A stretch of 64,000 bases of DNA from Streptomyces sp. MspMP-M5 (GTDB taxonomy: Bacteria; Actinomycetota; Actinomycetes; Streptomycetales; Streptomycetaceae): positions 31,469-95,468 of the forward strand of contig NZ_KB891894.1 of NCBI RefSeq assembly GCF_000373585.1, read 5' to 3'. The notes beneath the pieces were generated by a model. That model saw only the letters and a list, made by a program, of their open reading frames with translations, was not told where the DNA came from and searched no databases. Every line of letters starts with the position of its first letter. Within the stretch, counting starts at the first letter, position 1. The position numbers and the translations under genes were made by a program. Below are positions 8,690 to 17,370 of this stretch, piece by piece.

Positions 8690-9712
8690 ATGGCGAACGA
8701 CACGAAGATCGGCACCGTCCAGCTGGGCACCGGCGGCCCGCAGGTCGGCGTCCAGGGCCTGGGCTGCATGGGCATGAGCTGGGCCTACGGCCCCACTGAG
8801 GACGCCGGCGAGGCGCGGGCCACCCTGGAGCGCGCCCTGGAGCTGGGCATCACGCTCTACGACACCGCCGACGTCTATGGCGACGGGGAGAACGAGCAGT
8901 TCATCGCCCCCTTCGTCCGGGCGCACCGTGACGAGATCGTGCTGGCCACCAAGTTCGCGCTGGCCGTGGACCCGAAGGACCCCGCCCGGCGCGTCATCCG
9001 CAACGACCGCCCCTACATCCGCCAGGCCGTCGAGGCCAGCCTCCGGCGCCTCGGTGTCGAGCAGATCGACCTCTACTACATGCACCGCCGTGATGTGGAG
9101 GTCCCCATCGAGGAGACCGTCGGCGCGATGGCCGAACTGGTCGCCGAGGGCAAGGTGAAGTACCTGGGCCTGAGCGAGGTGACCGGCAGCGAGCTGCGGG
9201 CCGCCCAGGCCGTGCACCCGATCGCCGCCGTCCAGTCCGAGTGGTCGCTGTTCAGCCGCGACATCGAAGAGGGCGTGGTCCCGGCCGCCGCCGACCTCGG
9301 CGTCGCCCTGGTCCCGTACTCGCCGCTCGGCCGAGGCTTCCTCACGGGCGCCTTCGTCCACGCCGACCAGGAGCTGGCCGCCGACGACTTCCGCCGCCGG
9401 CAGCCCCGCTTCACCGGCGACAACGCGGCCGCCAACGCCGCCCTGCTGGAGCCGGTCCGCACCGTCGCCGAGGCGCACGGTGCCACGCTCGGACAGATCG
9501 CGCTGGCCTGGGTGCAGCAGCAGGCCGCCGAGCACGGACTGGCGGTCGTCCCGATCCCCGGCACCCGCCGGCGCGCCCGGGTCGAGGAGAACGCCGCCGC
9601 GACCCGGATCCGGCTGAGCGCCGAGGAGCTGGCGCTTCTGGAGTCGATCGCGGGCAAGGTGGCCGGCGACCGCTACGCCGACATGCGGTTCACCTCGGCC
9701 GGGCGGGAGTAG
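8690..9712 (+). CDS. Aldo/keto reductase
   Basis: 340 aa (beta/alpha)8 NADPH-dependent carbonyl reductase. The catalytic tetrad is visible: Asp58 and Tyr63 in LYDTADVYGDGENE, Lys88 in LATKFAL and His132 in YYMHRRD. The C-terminal cofactor site VVPIPGTRRRARVEENAAA is typical of the AKR13/YhdN-like group. It follows the MerR gene by 6 bp and should be induced with it by reactive aldehydes or quinones, though the inducer is an inference from family knowledge. Convergent with the acyltransferase gene. Confidence 0.95.
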   Translation: MANDTKIGTVQLGTGGPQVGVQGLGCMGMSWAYGPTEDAGEARATLERALELGITLYDTADVYGDGENEQFIAPFVRAHRDEIVLATKFALAVDPKDPARRVIRNDRPYIRQAVEASLRRLGVEQIDLYYMHRRDVEVPIEETVGAMAELVAEGKVKYLGLSEVTGSELRAAQAVHPIAAVQSEWSLFSRDIEEGVVPAAADLGVALVPYSPLGRGFLTGAFVHADQELAADDFRRRQPRFTGDNAAANAALLEPVRTVAEAHGATLGQIALAWVQQQAAEHGLAVVPIPGTRRRARVEENAAATRIRLSAEELALLESIAGKVAGDRYADMRFTSAGRE

Positions 9713-9773
9713 CCGACGGTCGGCGGTGCGCCCCGGCAGGCGTCGTCCGCCCGCCGCGCCGCCCCGGCGCCCG

Positions 9774-11147
9774 CTACGCGTACCCCAGCGCGAACGTCGC
9801 GAAGGCCGCCGCCAGCACCGCTGCCAGCGCCCGGCGGGCCCGCCCGGCCCCCGTCCACGGCGCCTCGAAGCGGCGGGTGACGGAACCGACGAGGACGAGC
9901 AGCACGGCGAAGACCGGCATCCAGGCCAGCCGCGCCGCGATCCAGCCGAGGCTGTCCGGCACAGTGGTCAGACCCGGTACGGCGCCCGCGTACGAGGCCG
10001 GGACGGCCGCCGCGAACAGCGCCGTCTGGTGCCAGCACAGGATCGTCATCGCACACAGGTTGACCACCACCACCGGCGCCCACAGGGCCGGCCGCCGCAG
10101 CAGCCCGGCCAGCCGGTCCCGGAGCAGCACCGCTGCCCCCGACTGGGCCGCGGCCAGCGCCAGGACCAGCAGCGACGGCGGATGGGAGTTGGTGCGGTCC
10201 TGACCGGGGACGCCCACCATGCTCGCGGGGTAGTGGAAGAACAGCAGCAGCGCGGCGAACAGCGCGGCGCCGCCCAGCAGCAGGGCCCCGGCGGCGCGCC
10301 GGCCGAGCCGCCGCTCGCCCCAGCAGACGCCGAGCTGGTAGGCGAACAGCCAGCCGGGCAGCAGATTGAGCAGGCTCAGCCAGGACGGCATCGTCGCGGC
10401 GAACGGCCCGTAGCGCAGGAAGTCCACGGCGGCGACCGACACCAGCAGCGGCGCCGCGCTCCAGACACCCCACCGGCGCGCGACGGCGGCGCAGTACGGG
10501 GTGAGCGCGGTGACCACGGCGTAGATGCCGACGAACCACAGTGGCTGGATGACCAGCGTCGCCCCGGTGCGCAGCGTCGCGATGGGCACCCCCAGGCCGT
10601 GCAGCAGCGGGACCAGCGTGGCCCAGACGGCGGTCACGCCCAGCACGGGGCGGCCCAGCCGGGCGATCCGGCCGCCCAGCCACCGGGTGGTGGAGCCGCC
10701 GAGCGCGGTGGTCCGGCGCAGCGACAGCACCGCGGCGTGGCCGCCCACCAGGAAGAAGATGCCGAGCATCTGCAGCACCCAGCTCGCCGGGGCGAGGAAG
10801 CCGAGCGCGGTCAGCGGGCTGGCGTTGTGCAGGGTGCCGTCGGCGTCCCGGGCGAAGCCGCCGAGCAGCCAGTGCCCGGTGGGGACGGCGAGCAGCGCGA
10901 GGGCGCGCAGGCCGTCGAGGGCCCGGTCGCGGTGGGCCGGGGTGCGGGCGTCGAGGGCGCGCACGGCGGCACCGGTCCTGGTGTGGAGCGTGCGCAGGGC
11001 GCGGAGCGGGGCGGGGACGCCGAACCGTCCGGTGGGGACGGGGAGTTCGGCGGTGGCGGGGAGTTCGGCGGGGGCGGGGCGTTCGGCGGGCGGCCCTTGT
11101 GTGGTGGCCGTGGGTCTCACGTGGGCCGGGTGGCTCTCGGTGGTCAT
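9774..11147 (-). CDS. Integral membrane acyltransferase (acyltransferase 3 family)
   Basis: 457 aa from ATG (MTTESHPAHVRP), with AAGGAC upstream; an earlier in-frame ATG at 11246 lies in repetitive Pro/Arg sequence and is rejected. About ten hydrophobic segments follow a Pro/Ala-rich cytoplasmic head. RALDGLRALALLAVPTGHWLLGG near 107-130 is the diagnostic N-terminal helix of the family (usually RxxGxRGxAxLxVxxxH), including His near its end as the putative catalytic residue. These proteins transfer acyl groups to sugars, peptidoglycan or lipids; the acceptor cannot be predicted. It follows the DUF1023 hydrolase gene by 111 bp, in the same direction. Confidence 0.88.
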   Translation of the reverse strand: MTTESHPAHVRPTATTQGPPAERPAPAELPATAELPVPTGRFGVPAPLRALRTLHTRTGAAVRALDARTPAHRDRALDGLRALALLAVPTGHWLLGGFARDADGTLHNASPLTALGFLAPASWVLQMLGIFFLVGGHAAVLSLRRTTALGGSTTRWLGGRIARLGRPVLGVTAVWATLVPLLHGLGVPIATLRTGATLVIQPLWFVGIYAVVTALTPYCAAVARRWGVWSAAPLLVSVAAVDFLRYGPFAATMPSWLSLLNLLPGWLFAYQLGVCWGERRLGRRAAGALLLGGAALFAALLLFFHYPASMVGVPGQDRTNSHPPSLLVLALAAAQSGAAVLLRDRLAGLLRRPALWAPVVVVNLCAMTILCWHQTALFAAAVPASYAGAVPGLTTVPDSLGWIAARLAWMPVFAVLLVLVGSVTRRFEAPWTGAGRARRALAAVLAAAFATFALGYA

Positions 11148-11258
11148 GTGGCGTCCTTGGGCGAGGAGGTCCGGGAGAGGAGACCCGGGCGAGGAGACCC
11201 GGGGCAGGAGGGGCGGCGGGCGGGGGCGCGCGCGACGGCAGGCCACGGCACGACAGGG

Positions 11259-12425
11259 CTAGCGCACGTCCGCGTAGCGCCCCAGCGTGATCGCGGCGAA
11301 GTTGTGGAGGGAGTCGGTGCCGGGGGCGAGATAGCCGGTGTGGCCCTGGGCCCGCTCGGCGGGGACCCGGCGGGCTCCGAACGCCGGGTCGGTGGGGTCC
11401 GTACCGTGCCCCAGGCCGAGCAGTTCGACATGCGGGACGTTGCCGATCCAGTCCGAGGCGTCCCGCGCCGCCCAGACCCGGGCGGTGGTGTGCAGCTCCG
11501 CGGCGCTGTCCCGGCGCATCCCGGGCGAGCCGAAGACGACCAGGTCGCCGATCCGGCCGCGGCCGGCGTGCGGGACGGCCAGGCCGCAGACCACCGAGCC
11601 GTAGCTGTGGCACAGCACGGCCGGGGCGGGGACGCCGGTGGCGGCCAGACCGGCCAGGAAGCGGGTCAGCCGGGGCGCGCCGGCCTCGGCGAGCCGGCCG
11701 GTCGCGGCGTCCGGGCCGAGGCCGACCGGTGTGGTGTACCCGACCCAGGCGATCACCGCGGTGCGGACGCCGGGTGCCTCGGCGGACATCTGCCGGCGCA
11801 GCGAGGTGGCCATCCCGGTCGGCGTGCCGTACGGGTCGGTGGTGCGGTCGAAGGTGGCCAGGTCGATGTCCGAACCCGGCACGATCACCGCGGTCCGCTG
11901 CGCGGTCGCCAAGTCGCCGTGGACCTCGGCCACTTGACCGCGGCCGCGCGGGTCGAAGGCGAGGATCCGGCGGCCGGGTGCGAGCAGTGCGGCGTAGCGC
12001 GCGGCCGCCTTCCTGGCCTGCTGGTGGTCCTGGAGGGTGCCGGCCGGGTCGGTGGCGAGGGCCAGTTCGCGGTCCCGTTCCGCGCGCAGGGCACGGGCGT
12101 TGGCGGCGTACCGCAGGGCGATCGGCGCCCCGTCGAGGTTGCCGACGGTGAGCGGGTGCCGGGCGGCGAGCGCCTGCCGCCGGTCCTCGGTCAGACCGGC
12201 GAAGAACCGGGCGACCTCGGCGGGGGAGGCGTTCGCCGGGTCCGGCAGGCGGACCCCGAGCGAGTGGTCGGCGCGCCAGGCGGCGGCGCCGGGAGCCGGG
12301 CCGGTGACCGCGGTCTGCGCGGAACCGGCCGCCCAGCCGCCGGTCCCCGCGACGACGCTCAGCGCGAGGACGGCGGCGACGAGCGTCCGCTTGCTGCGCC
12401 GGACGGCGTTCCGCAGCACGGTCAT
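11259..12425 (-). CDS. Secreted or membrane-anchored DUF1023 alpha/beta hydrolase
   Basis: 388 aa. The N-terminus (SKRTLVAAVLALSVVAGTGGWAAG) is a signal peptide or anchor, so the protein acts outside the membrane. The nucleophile elbow is LCHSYGSVVCGL, with Cys where most alpha/beta hydrolases have Gly, a form I recall in streptomycete DUF1023 proteins. The segments VIVPGSDIDLATFDR and AVIAWVGYTTPVGL are characteristic, and GLGHGTDPTDPAFGA near the C-terminus may hold the catalytic His. A paralog lies at 15984-17198. Substrate unknown. Separated by about 260 bp from the response regulator gene upstream. Confidence 0.87.
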   Translation of the reverse strand: MTVLRNAVRRSKRTLVAAVLALSVVAGTGGWAAGSAQTAVTGPAPGAAAWRADHSLGVRLPDPANASPAEVARFFAGLTEDRRQALAARHPLTVGNLDGAPIALRYAANARALRAERDRELALATDPAGTLQDHQQARKAAARYAALLAPGRRILAFDPRGRGQVAEVHGDLATAQRTAVIVPGSDIDLATFDRTTDPYGTPTGMATSLRRQMSAEAPGVRTAVIAWVGYTTPVGLGPDAATGRLAEAGAPRLTRFLAGLAATGVPAPAVLCHSYGSVVCGLAVPHAGRGRIGDLVVFGSPGMRRDSAAELHTTARVWAARDASDWIGNVPHVELLGLGHGTDPTDPAFGARRVPAERAQGHTGYLAPGTDSLHNFAAITLGRYADVR

Positions 12426-12629
12426 GGTGGTCTCTCCCTCTTCCAGCGGTGTGGCGGAGGGAAAGGTAGGAAGCCGCCGGGTGGCGCGGCGTCACACCGC
12501 GGAGCCAACTCCCGGGTGATACCGGGGTAGGGGGTGCCGGGCGGCGCTCGTCCCCCGGGAGGAGGAGTCGGGGGCTGTCCTCACAGGGTGGGTGGGGCTA
12601 CCCCGAAGACCCGGTGGGGACAACCCGAA

Positions 12630-12702
12630 ACGGCGGTCTCACCGCCCCCCGGGGACGGCGGCCTCGGGCTGTCCCGCGACGGCGGTCTCACCGCTCCCCG
12701 GG
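12630..12702. repeat. Imperfect direct repeat copying the end of the response regulator gene
   Basis: ACGGCGGTCTCACCGC followed by a C/T-CCCCGGG run occurs at 12630-12653 and again at 12679-12702, 49 bp apart. The second copy contains the last codons and stop of the response regulator; the first copy is in noncoding DNA just beyond. The rest of 12426-12687 shows no gene. Confidence 0.6.
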
Positions 12703-13368
12703 CGAGACCAGCCCCGACTCGTACGCGAAGATCACGGCCTGGGCGCGGTCGCGCAGCTCCAACTTGGCCAGCACGCGGCCGATATGGGTCTTCACGGTCT
12801 GCTCGGCGAGGATCAGCCGTTCGGCGATCTCCTGATTGGACAGGCCGCGGGCGATCAGCTCCAGGACCTCCGTCTCGCGCGGGGTGAGGCCGTTGAGCCG
12901 GAGCGCGGTGCCGTCCGAGCGGGGTGCCGGCCGCTGGCGGGCGAAGTCCGCGATCAGCCGGCGTGTCACCGACGGCGCGAGCAGTGCCTCCCCGGCCGCC
13001 ACCACCCGGACCGCGGAGATCAGGTCGGCCGGCGGCGCGTCCTTGAGCAGGAATCCGGACGCGCCGGCGCGCAGCGCCTCGTAGACGTAGTCGTCGACGT
13101 CGAAGGTGGTCAGCATCAGCACCTTCGGGCGGTGGGTGACCCCGATCAGCGGGTGGAGGAGCCGGCGGGCCGCCTCCAGCCCGTCCATCTCGGGCATCCG
13201 GACGTCCATCAGCACCACGTCCGGATGCACCCGGCGGCTCAGCTCCACGCCCTGCGCCCCGTCCGCCGCGTCGCCCACCACGTCGATGTCGCTCTGCGCG
13301 GCGAGCAGCGCGGCGAATCCCGCCCGCACCATGGCCTGGTCGTCGACGATGATCACGCGGGTCGTCAT
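12688..13368 (-). CDS. LuxR/NarL-family response regulator
   Basis: 226 aa. Receiver domain at 1-120 with the acidic pair VDD at 8-10, phospho-acceptor Asp55 in VVLMDVRMPEMDG, switch Thr at 87-88 in LMLTTFD and Lys109 in GFLLKDA. C-terminal LuxR helix-turn-helix LTPRETEVLELIARGLSNQEIAERL...TVKTHIGRVLAKL at about 157-210. Its ATG overlaps the histidine kinase stop by 4 nt (ATGA), so the two are translated together. Target genes are not known; the neighbouring hydrolase and acyltransferase genes downstream on the same strand are candidates. Confidence 0.96.
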   Translation of the reverse strand: MTTRVIIVDDQAMVRAGFAALLAAQSDIDVVGDAADGAQGVELSRRVHPDVVLMDVRMPEMDGLEAARRLLHPLIGVTHRPKVLMLTTFDVDDYVYEALRAGASGFLLKDAPPADLISAVRVVAAGEALLAPSVTRRLIADFARQRPAPRSDGTALRLNGLTPRETEVLELIARGLSNQEIAERLILAEQTVKTHIGRVLAKLELRDRAQAVIFAYESGLVSPGER

Positions 13369-14780
13369 GGGGTGTCGGAGTCCTTCGCTGAGAGGGGGGC
13401 GGACGGGGGGCGCGGTGCGGCGAGGGGGAGTTGCGCGGCGACCCGGAAGCCGCCGTCGGGCAGCGGCCCGGTGTCCAGCGTGCCATCCACCAGGCGCACC
13501 CGCTCCCGCATCCCCACCAGGCCGTGCCCGGTGCCGCTGGTCTCCAGCGGCGCGGACAGCGGCGGGGCGGGCGGTTCGTTGACCACCAGCACCGTCAGCC
13601 GCGAGCGGTCGCCGGTCACCGTCACCGACACCCGGGTCCGGGCGCCCGGGGCGTGCCGCACCACATTGGCCAGCGCCTCTTGGACGATGCGGTACGCCGA
13701 CAGGTCCACCGCCGGTTCCGGCGCCACCGGCTCCTCCGGCAGCACCAACTCGACCGGCACACCGGCCCGTACGGTCGCCTCGACCAGCTTCGGCAGCTGG
13801 CCGACGCCCGGCTGCGGAGCCTTCTCCGGGGCGCCCTCCCGCTCGGTCTCCTCGCTGCGCAGCACCCCGAGCAGGCGGCGCATCTCCGCCAGCGACTCCC
13901 GGGCGCTCGCCGCGATCGCCGCGAACTCCTCCTGGGCCTCCTGGGGTATCCCACCGATGCGGTACGGCGCGCTGTCGGCCTGGACCGTGATCACCGACAT
14001 GTGGTGGGCGACGACGTCGTGCAGCTCGCGGGCGATGCGGGTGCGCTCCTCCAGCAGCGTGCGCCGGGCCCGCTCGGCCTCGCTGATGGTCTCCTGCTCC
14101 AGCAACTTCCGCTGGGCGTCGCGCCGTTCCCGCAGGGCGGCGCCGAGCAGCAGCACCACACCGGAGAGCACGAACATCAGCACCCAGGTGCTCTGCACGT
14201 GCGGGGGCGCGACCGCCTCGCCGAGTATCCCGGCCGCCCCGGTGGTGAGCCAGATCGCGATCAGTGTCCTGCGGCGCTCGCGCGCCGACAGCGCCACCAT
14301 CAGCGCGAGATAGCCGACGATCACCGTGGGCGGCCACGGCCACGCGTGGCCCACTACACCGTCGGTGCCGGTCAGCGCCACGGCGCAGACGACGGCCGCG
14401 GCGAACATCACCCACCACGCCTGCAGCGGCCGGGTCACCGCCAGCAGCAGCGGCACGCTCTGCGCGGTGGCCAGCGCACCGGCCAGGCCGCCGGCCATGC
14501 CGTAGTCGCCGTGGAGGACGTTGATCCCCGACGGCAGCAGCGACACCGCGAAGGCGAACGCCACCGCGTACGGCAGGGCCCGCACCCAGCGGCGCCGGGC
14601 ACTGCCGAACAGCGGGGTGCCCGGCCGGGTCGGGGTGCCCAGCTCGGTGGCGAGCACGCGCAGCGCCGGCCGCGCGGTCCGCAGCACCCGGCGGGTGACG
14701 CGCAGCGCGGTGGCGCGGGCCGGTGGGCGTCCGTCGCCGCCGGCCGGCTCGTCTTCTGGGGTGAGAGATCGTTTGGACAT
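13365..14780 (-). CDS. Two-component sensor histidine kinase (HisKA_3 type)
   Basis: 471 aa from ATG (MSKRSLTPEDE); a longer in-frame start at 14879 would read through an inverted repeat and is rejected. Four to six membrane helices (about 69-215) with little extracellular sequence suggest sensing within or at the membrane. Phosphorylated His254 lies in RIARELHDVVAHHMSVITVQ. The ATPase domain has the N-box EALANVVRHAPG and the G-box GTGHGLVGMRERV. Cognate regulator is the overlapping downstream gene. Signal unknown; kinases of this layout in Streptomyces often respond to envelope stress, which is only a family-level guess. Confidence 0.95.
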   Translation of the reverse strand: MSKRSLTPEDEPAGGDGRPPARATALRVTRRVLRTARPALRVLATELGTPTRPGTPLFGSARRRWVRALPYAVAFAFAVSLLPSGINVLHGDYGMAGGLAGALATAQSVPLLLAVTRPLQAWWVMFAAAVVCAVALTGTDGVVGHAWPWPPTVIVGYLALMVALSARERRRTLIAIWLTTGAAGILGEAVAPPHVQSTWVLMFVLSGVVLLLGAALRERRDAQRKLLEQETISEAERARRTLLEERTRIARELHDVVAHHMSVITVQADSAPYRIGGIPQEAQEEFAAIAASARESLAEMRRLLGVLRSEETEREGAPEKAPQPGVGQLPKLVEATVRAGVPVELVLPEEPVAPEPAVDLSAYRIVQEALANVVRHAPGARTRVSVTVTGDRSRLTVLVVNEPPAPPLSAPLETSGTGHGLVGMRERVRLVDGTLDTGPLPDGGFRVAAQLPLAAPRPPSAPLSAKDSDTP

Positions 14781-14817
14781 CGCGGGATCAATGTAAGCGG
14801 ATCCCGCCCACCCCGAC

Positions 14818-14860
14818 GTCATACCGTGGTGCGGCCTTCCTTCCCGTACCACGGTATGAC
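14818..14860. promoter_or_regulatory. 13-bp perfect inverted repeat upstream of the kinase/regulator operon
   Basis: GTCATACCGTGGT (14818-14830) and ACCACGGTATGAC (14848-14860) are exact reverse complements separated by 17 nt. It lies 38 bp upstream of the kinase ATG and 44 bp downstream of the DUF4429 stop. It may be an operator for the response regulator or a terminator for the DUF4429 gene. The low GC of the arm ends and lack of U-tract leave both options open. Confidence 0.6.
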
Positions 14861-14904
14861 GCCGGGGCCGGCCGACCACGGCCCCGGCCCCCGGCCCCCG
14901 GCCC

Positions 14905-15792
14905 CTACAGTTCCGCCAGCAACTCCGCCTTCTTCGCGGTGAATTCGGCGTCCGTCAGCAGCCCCGCGCCGTGCAGCTCGCCGAGGTGCCGGATCCGGTC
15001 GGCGATGTCGGCGGGGTCCCGGCCGGTGCTCCCGGGGCGCCGCGCCACGGGCCGCTCCGCGCCGTCCGGCACCGGCTCGGCCGCCCGCACGGCCTGGAGC
15101 ACGGAGGCCGCGAACGGCAGCGACTCGTGCACCGGCCCGTAGCCGAGGTCGAAGACCACCGCGGTCGGGTCCTGGTCCGCCGCGCCCGTGCGGACCTCGG
15201 GGGCGTCGCGTTCCAGCAGTCGCAGATAGCCGTTGAGGACCTCCGGCGAGCGCCACTCCACGCCGGCCAGCTCCCCGACGGCGAACGTCTGGTCGCCGCT
15301 CTTCCACTTCGCCGACGACGCGCCCGTCCAGAACCAGCGGAAGGCCACCGACCGGCCGTCGAAGGACGCCTTGCCGTCGTACGCCTTGAAGTGCAGCGGG
15401 GGTTCCGGCGCGGCCACCAGGTGCCGCTCGGCGGGCTCCCGGGCGGCGGGGCCCAGCGCGGCCCGCAGCTGGTCGGCGTAGTACGCGGCCGGCGCCTCGC
15501 GCTCGGCCGGCAGCACCAGCCGGTACGGGTCGGCGTCCTCCTTGAGCTGCCCGTCCGCCGCCTCCATCAGGGGGTCGGCGCCCTGCCGTGGCACGGCGTG
15601 CAGCACCACCGTGCCGCGCCTGCCCGTGGAGACCTCGACGGATCTCAGCGCCTCGTACGGAATGCGTCGCTCGCCGAGCGCCTGGAACAGCTTCGGCCTG
15701 CGGATCCCCCGTTCGAAGCGGATGAGTACGGAGTCCGAGTCGAACTCCCAGACGGCGTGAAAACCGGCCAGCACATCACCCATGCGGCTCAT
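14905..15792 (-). CDS. DUF4429 protein with C-terminal SHOCT domain
   Basis: 295 aa. Two DUF4429 modules can be seen: AGFHAVWEFDSDSVLIRFERG (about 9-29) and YDGKASFDGRSVAFRWFW (about 138-155), a PH-like fold of unknown role common in actinobacteria. The end, DIADRIRHLGELHGAGLLTDAEFTAKKAELLAEL, is a SHOCT (short C-terminal) domain, often involved in oligomerisation. No signal peptide or catalytic motif. Two in-frame ATGs (15792 and 15783) are possible starts. It is upstream of the histidine kinase operon on the same strand but the inverted repeat between them suggests separate units. Confidence 0.85.
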   Translation of the reverse strand: MSRMGDVLAGFHAVWEFDSDSVLIRFERGIRRPKLFQALGERRIPYEALRSVEVSTGRRGTVVLHAVPRQGADPLMEAADGQLKEDADPYRLVLPAEREAPAAYYADQLRAALGPAAREPAERHLVAAPEPPLHFKAYDGKASFDGRSVAFRWFWTGASSAKWKSGDQTFAVGELAGVEWRSPEVLNGYLRLLERDAPEVRTGAADQDPTAVVFDLGYGPVHESLPFAASVLQAVRAAEPVPDGAERPVARRPGSTGRDPADIADRIRHLGELHGAGLLTDAEFTAKKAELLAEL

Positions 15793-15983
15793 CGTATGCG
15801 GGTGGTCGCCCGCCCGTCCCCCTTCCGGACACCAGCGCTGCGCGTGTCAAAAAGGGCGCCCGGTCACCCGGCGGCCGCCCTTGTCCTGTTCACGCCGATC
15901 GGCGTGGCCGCGGTTCCCGCGGGTACGGCCCGTCCCCGGGCGCCGGGCCGTACCCGCGGCCGCCGGCAGTGCGCGCCCGGCCG

Positions 15984-17198
15984 TCAGGCCAGGTCCGCGC
16001 TGCAGTGGGGGGCGGTGGCGGCGCAGTCCACCGAACCCAGGTCGCCCACGCCGACCAGCGCGAAGTTGCGCAGGCTCTGGGTGCCGGGGGCGAAGTAGCC
16101 GGCGTGGCCGGCCGCGCCCTCGGCGGACAGGACCCGGGCGCCGAAGGACGGATCGACCGGGTCGGCACCGTGGCCGAGCCCGCCGACCTCCAGGTACGGC
16201 ACGTCCTGGATCCAGTCGTCGGCGTCCCGCATGGCCCAGACCCGGGCGTGCGTGCCCAGGCCCGCCAGGCTCCCGGCGCGCATACCGGGACTGCCGGCCA
16301 CCGCGATGTCGGTGACGTTCCCGGGGAGGCTGCGGGCCGCGAGGCCGCACACCACGGAGCCGTAGCTGTGGCAGAACAGCGAGACGGAGTCGGTGGCCGG
16401 CAGCGCGTCCACCAGGGCGCGCAGCCGGACCGCGCCGGCCTCGGCGAGTTGCCCGGTGGCCGCCTCGACGCCCAGTCCACCCGGCGTGGTGTAGTCGGCC
16501 CAGGCGATCACGGCTGTACGGGCGCCGGGGCGGGCGGTCCGCTCGGCGCCGTAGAGGGACTTCGCCATGCCCACGGGGGCGGCGGTCGCCTTGGCGGTGC
16601 GCTCGAAGGTCGAGAGGTTGGTGTCCACGCCCGGCACCACCACGGAGACCCGGTCGGCGGTGGTGAGGTCGCCGAAGACCTCCGCGGCCCGGCCGTCGCC
16701 CGCCGGGTCGAACGCCAGGATCTGGCGGCCGGGGCTCATCAGCGATTCCATGCGGTGCATCAGCCGGCTCGCCTCCTGGCGGCCGACGGGCGTGAGCCGG
16801 TGGTCGCCCATGCGGCGCTCTTCCACCTTGCGGGCGGCGTCGATGGCCGTCCGGTTGGCGCGGTAGCGGAGGTCGACGGGGGCGCCGCCCATGTTGCCGA
16901 CGACCAGCGGGTAGCGGTCGGCCAGCTGCTGGCGCTCGGCCCGGTCGAGGGAGGTGAAGAACGCCCGGAGGGTGCCCGGCGCGGCGTCCGGCGCGGGCAG
17001 CGACCGCCCGTGGAACGTGGCGTGCCGCCAGGCGTCTCTTGCCGTGGCCAGCGGGTTCGCGTCCTCCTTGGTGTTTCTGATCGCCGTCCACCCCGTCAGG
17101 GCGAGCATCACGAACACCACCAGCAGGGCGAGCGCGGCACGCCAGGCGGTGGACTGCAGGAAACCGAAGGAGGGACCGAGGCCCGGGAAAGAAGTCAC
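15984..17198 (-). CDS. Membrane-anchored DUF1023 alpha/beta hydrolase (paralog)
   Basis: 404 aa. Single N-terminal membrane segment (WRAALALLVVFVMLALTGWTAI, about 19-40) followed by an extracytoplasmic hydrolase domain. The nucleophile motif LFCHSYGSVVCGLA shares the Cys-for-Gly elbow with the protein at 11259-12425; other shared blocks are VVVPGVDTNLSTFER, AVIAWADYTTPGGLG and GLGHGADPVDPSFGA. The C-terminus has an extra Cys pair (VDCAATAPHCS) absent from the paralog. Together with that gene it brackets a two-component system. Substrate unknown; no neighbour gives a direct hint. Confidence 0.87.
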   Translation of the reverse strand: MTSFPGLGPSFGFLQSTAWRAALALLVVFVMLALTGWTAIRNTKEDANPLATARDAWRHATFHGRSLPAPDAAPGTLRAFFTSLDRAERQQLADRYPLVVGNMGGAPVDLRYRANRTAIDAARKVEERRMGDHRLTPVGRQEASRLMHRMESLMSPGRQILAFDPAGDGRAAEVFGDLTTADRVSVVVPGVDTNLSTFERTAKATAAPVGMAKSLYGAERTARPGARTAVIAWADYTTPGGLGVEAATGQLAEAGAVRLRALVDALPATDSVSLFCHSYGSVVCGLAARSLPGNVTDIAVAGSPGMRAGSLAGLGTHARVWAMRDADDWIQDVPYLEVGGLGHGADPVDPSFGARVLSAEGAAGHAGYFAPGTQSLRNFALVGVGDLGSVDCAATAPHCSADLA

Positions 17199-17370
17199 CG
17201 CGGGCCACCCTAGGAGACGCGACAGGGTGCCCGTGGACCCTCGTGAGGCATCTCACGTTTTGTGGAGGGTATTTGGGCTAAATCGGGCAGAACGTATTGA
17301 CGCTCCGTGCTCGTCCGTGCGGATCCGGTCTCGTTGAGAGGTGAACCGATCACCCACCGGACGAGGGCAG

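Noticed and set aside
9726..12530. 934-codon plus-strand frame opposite the acyltransferase and DUF1023 genes
   Set aside because: Low-complexity Gly/Arg/Gln sequence; the minus-strand genes have clear families and ribosome sites.
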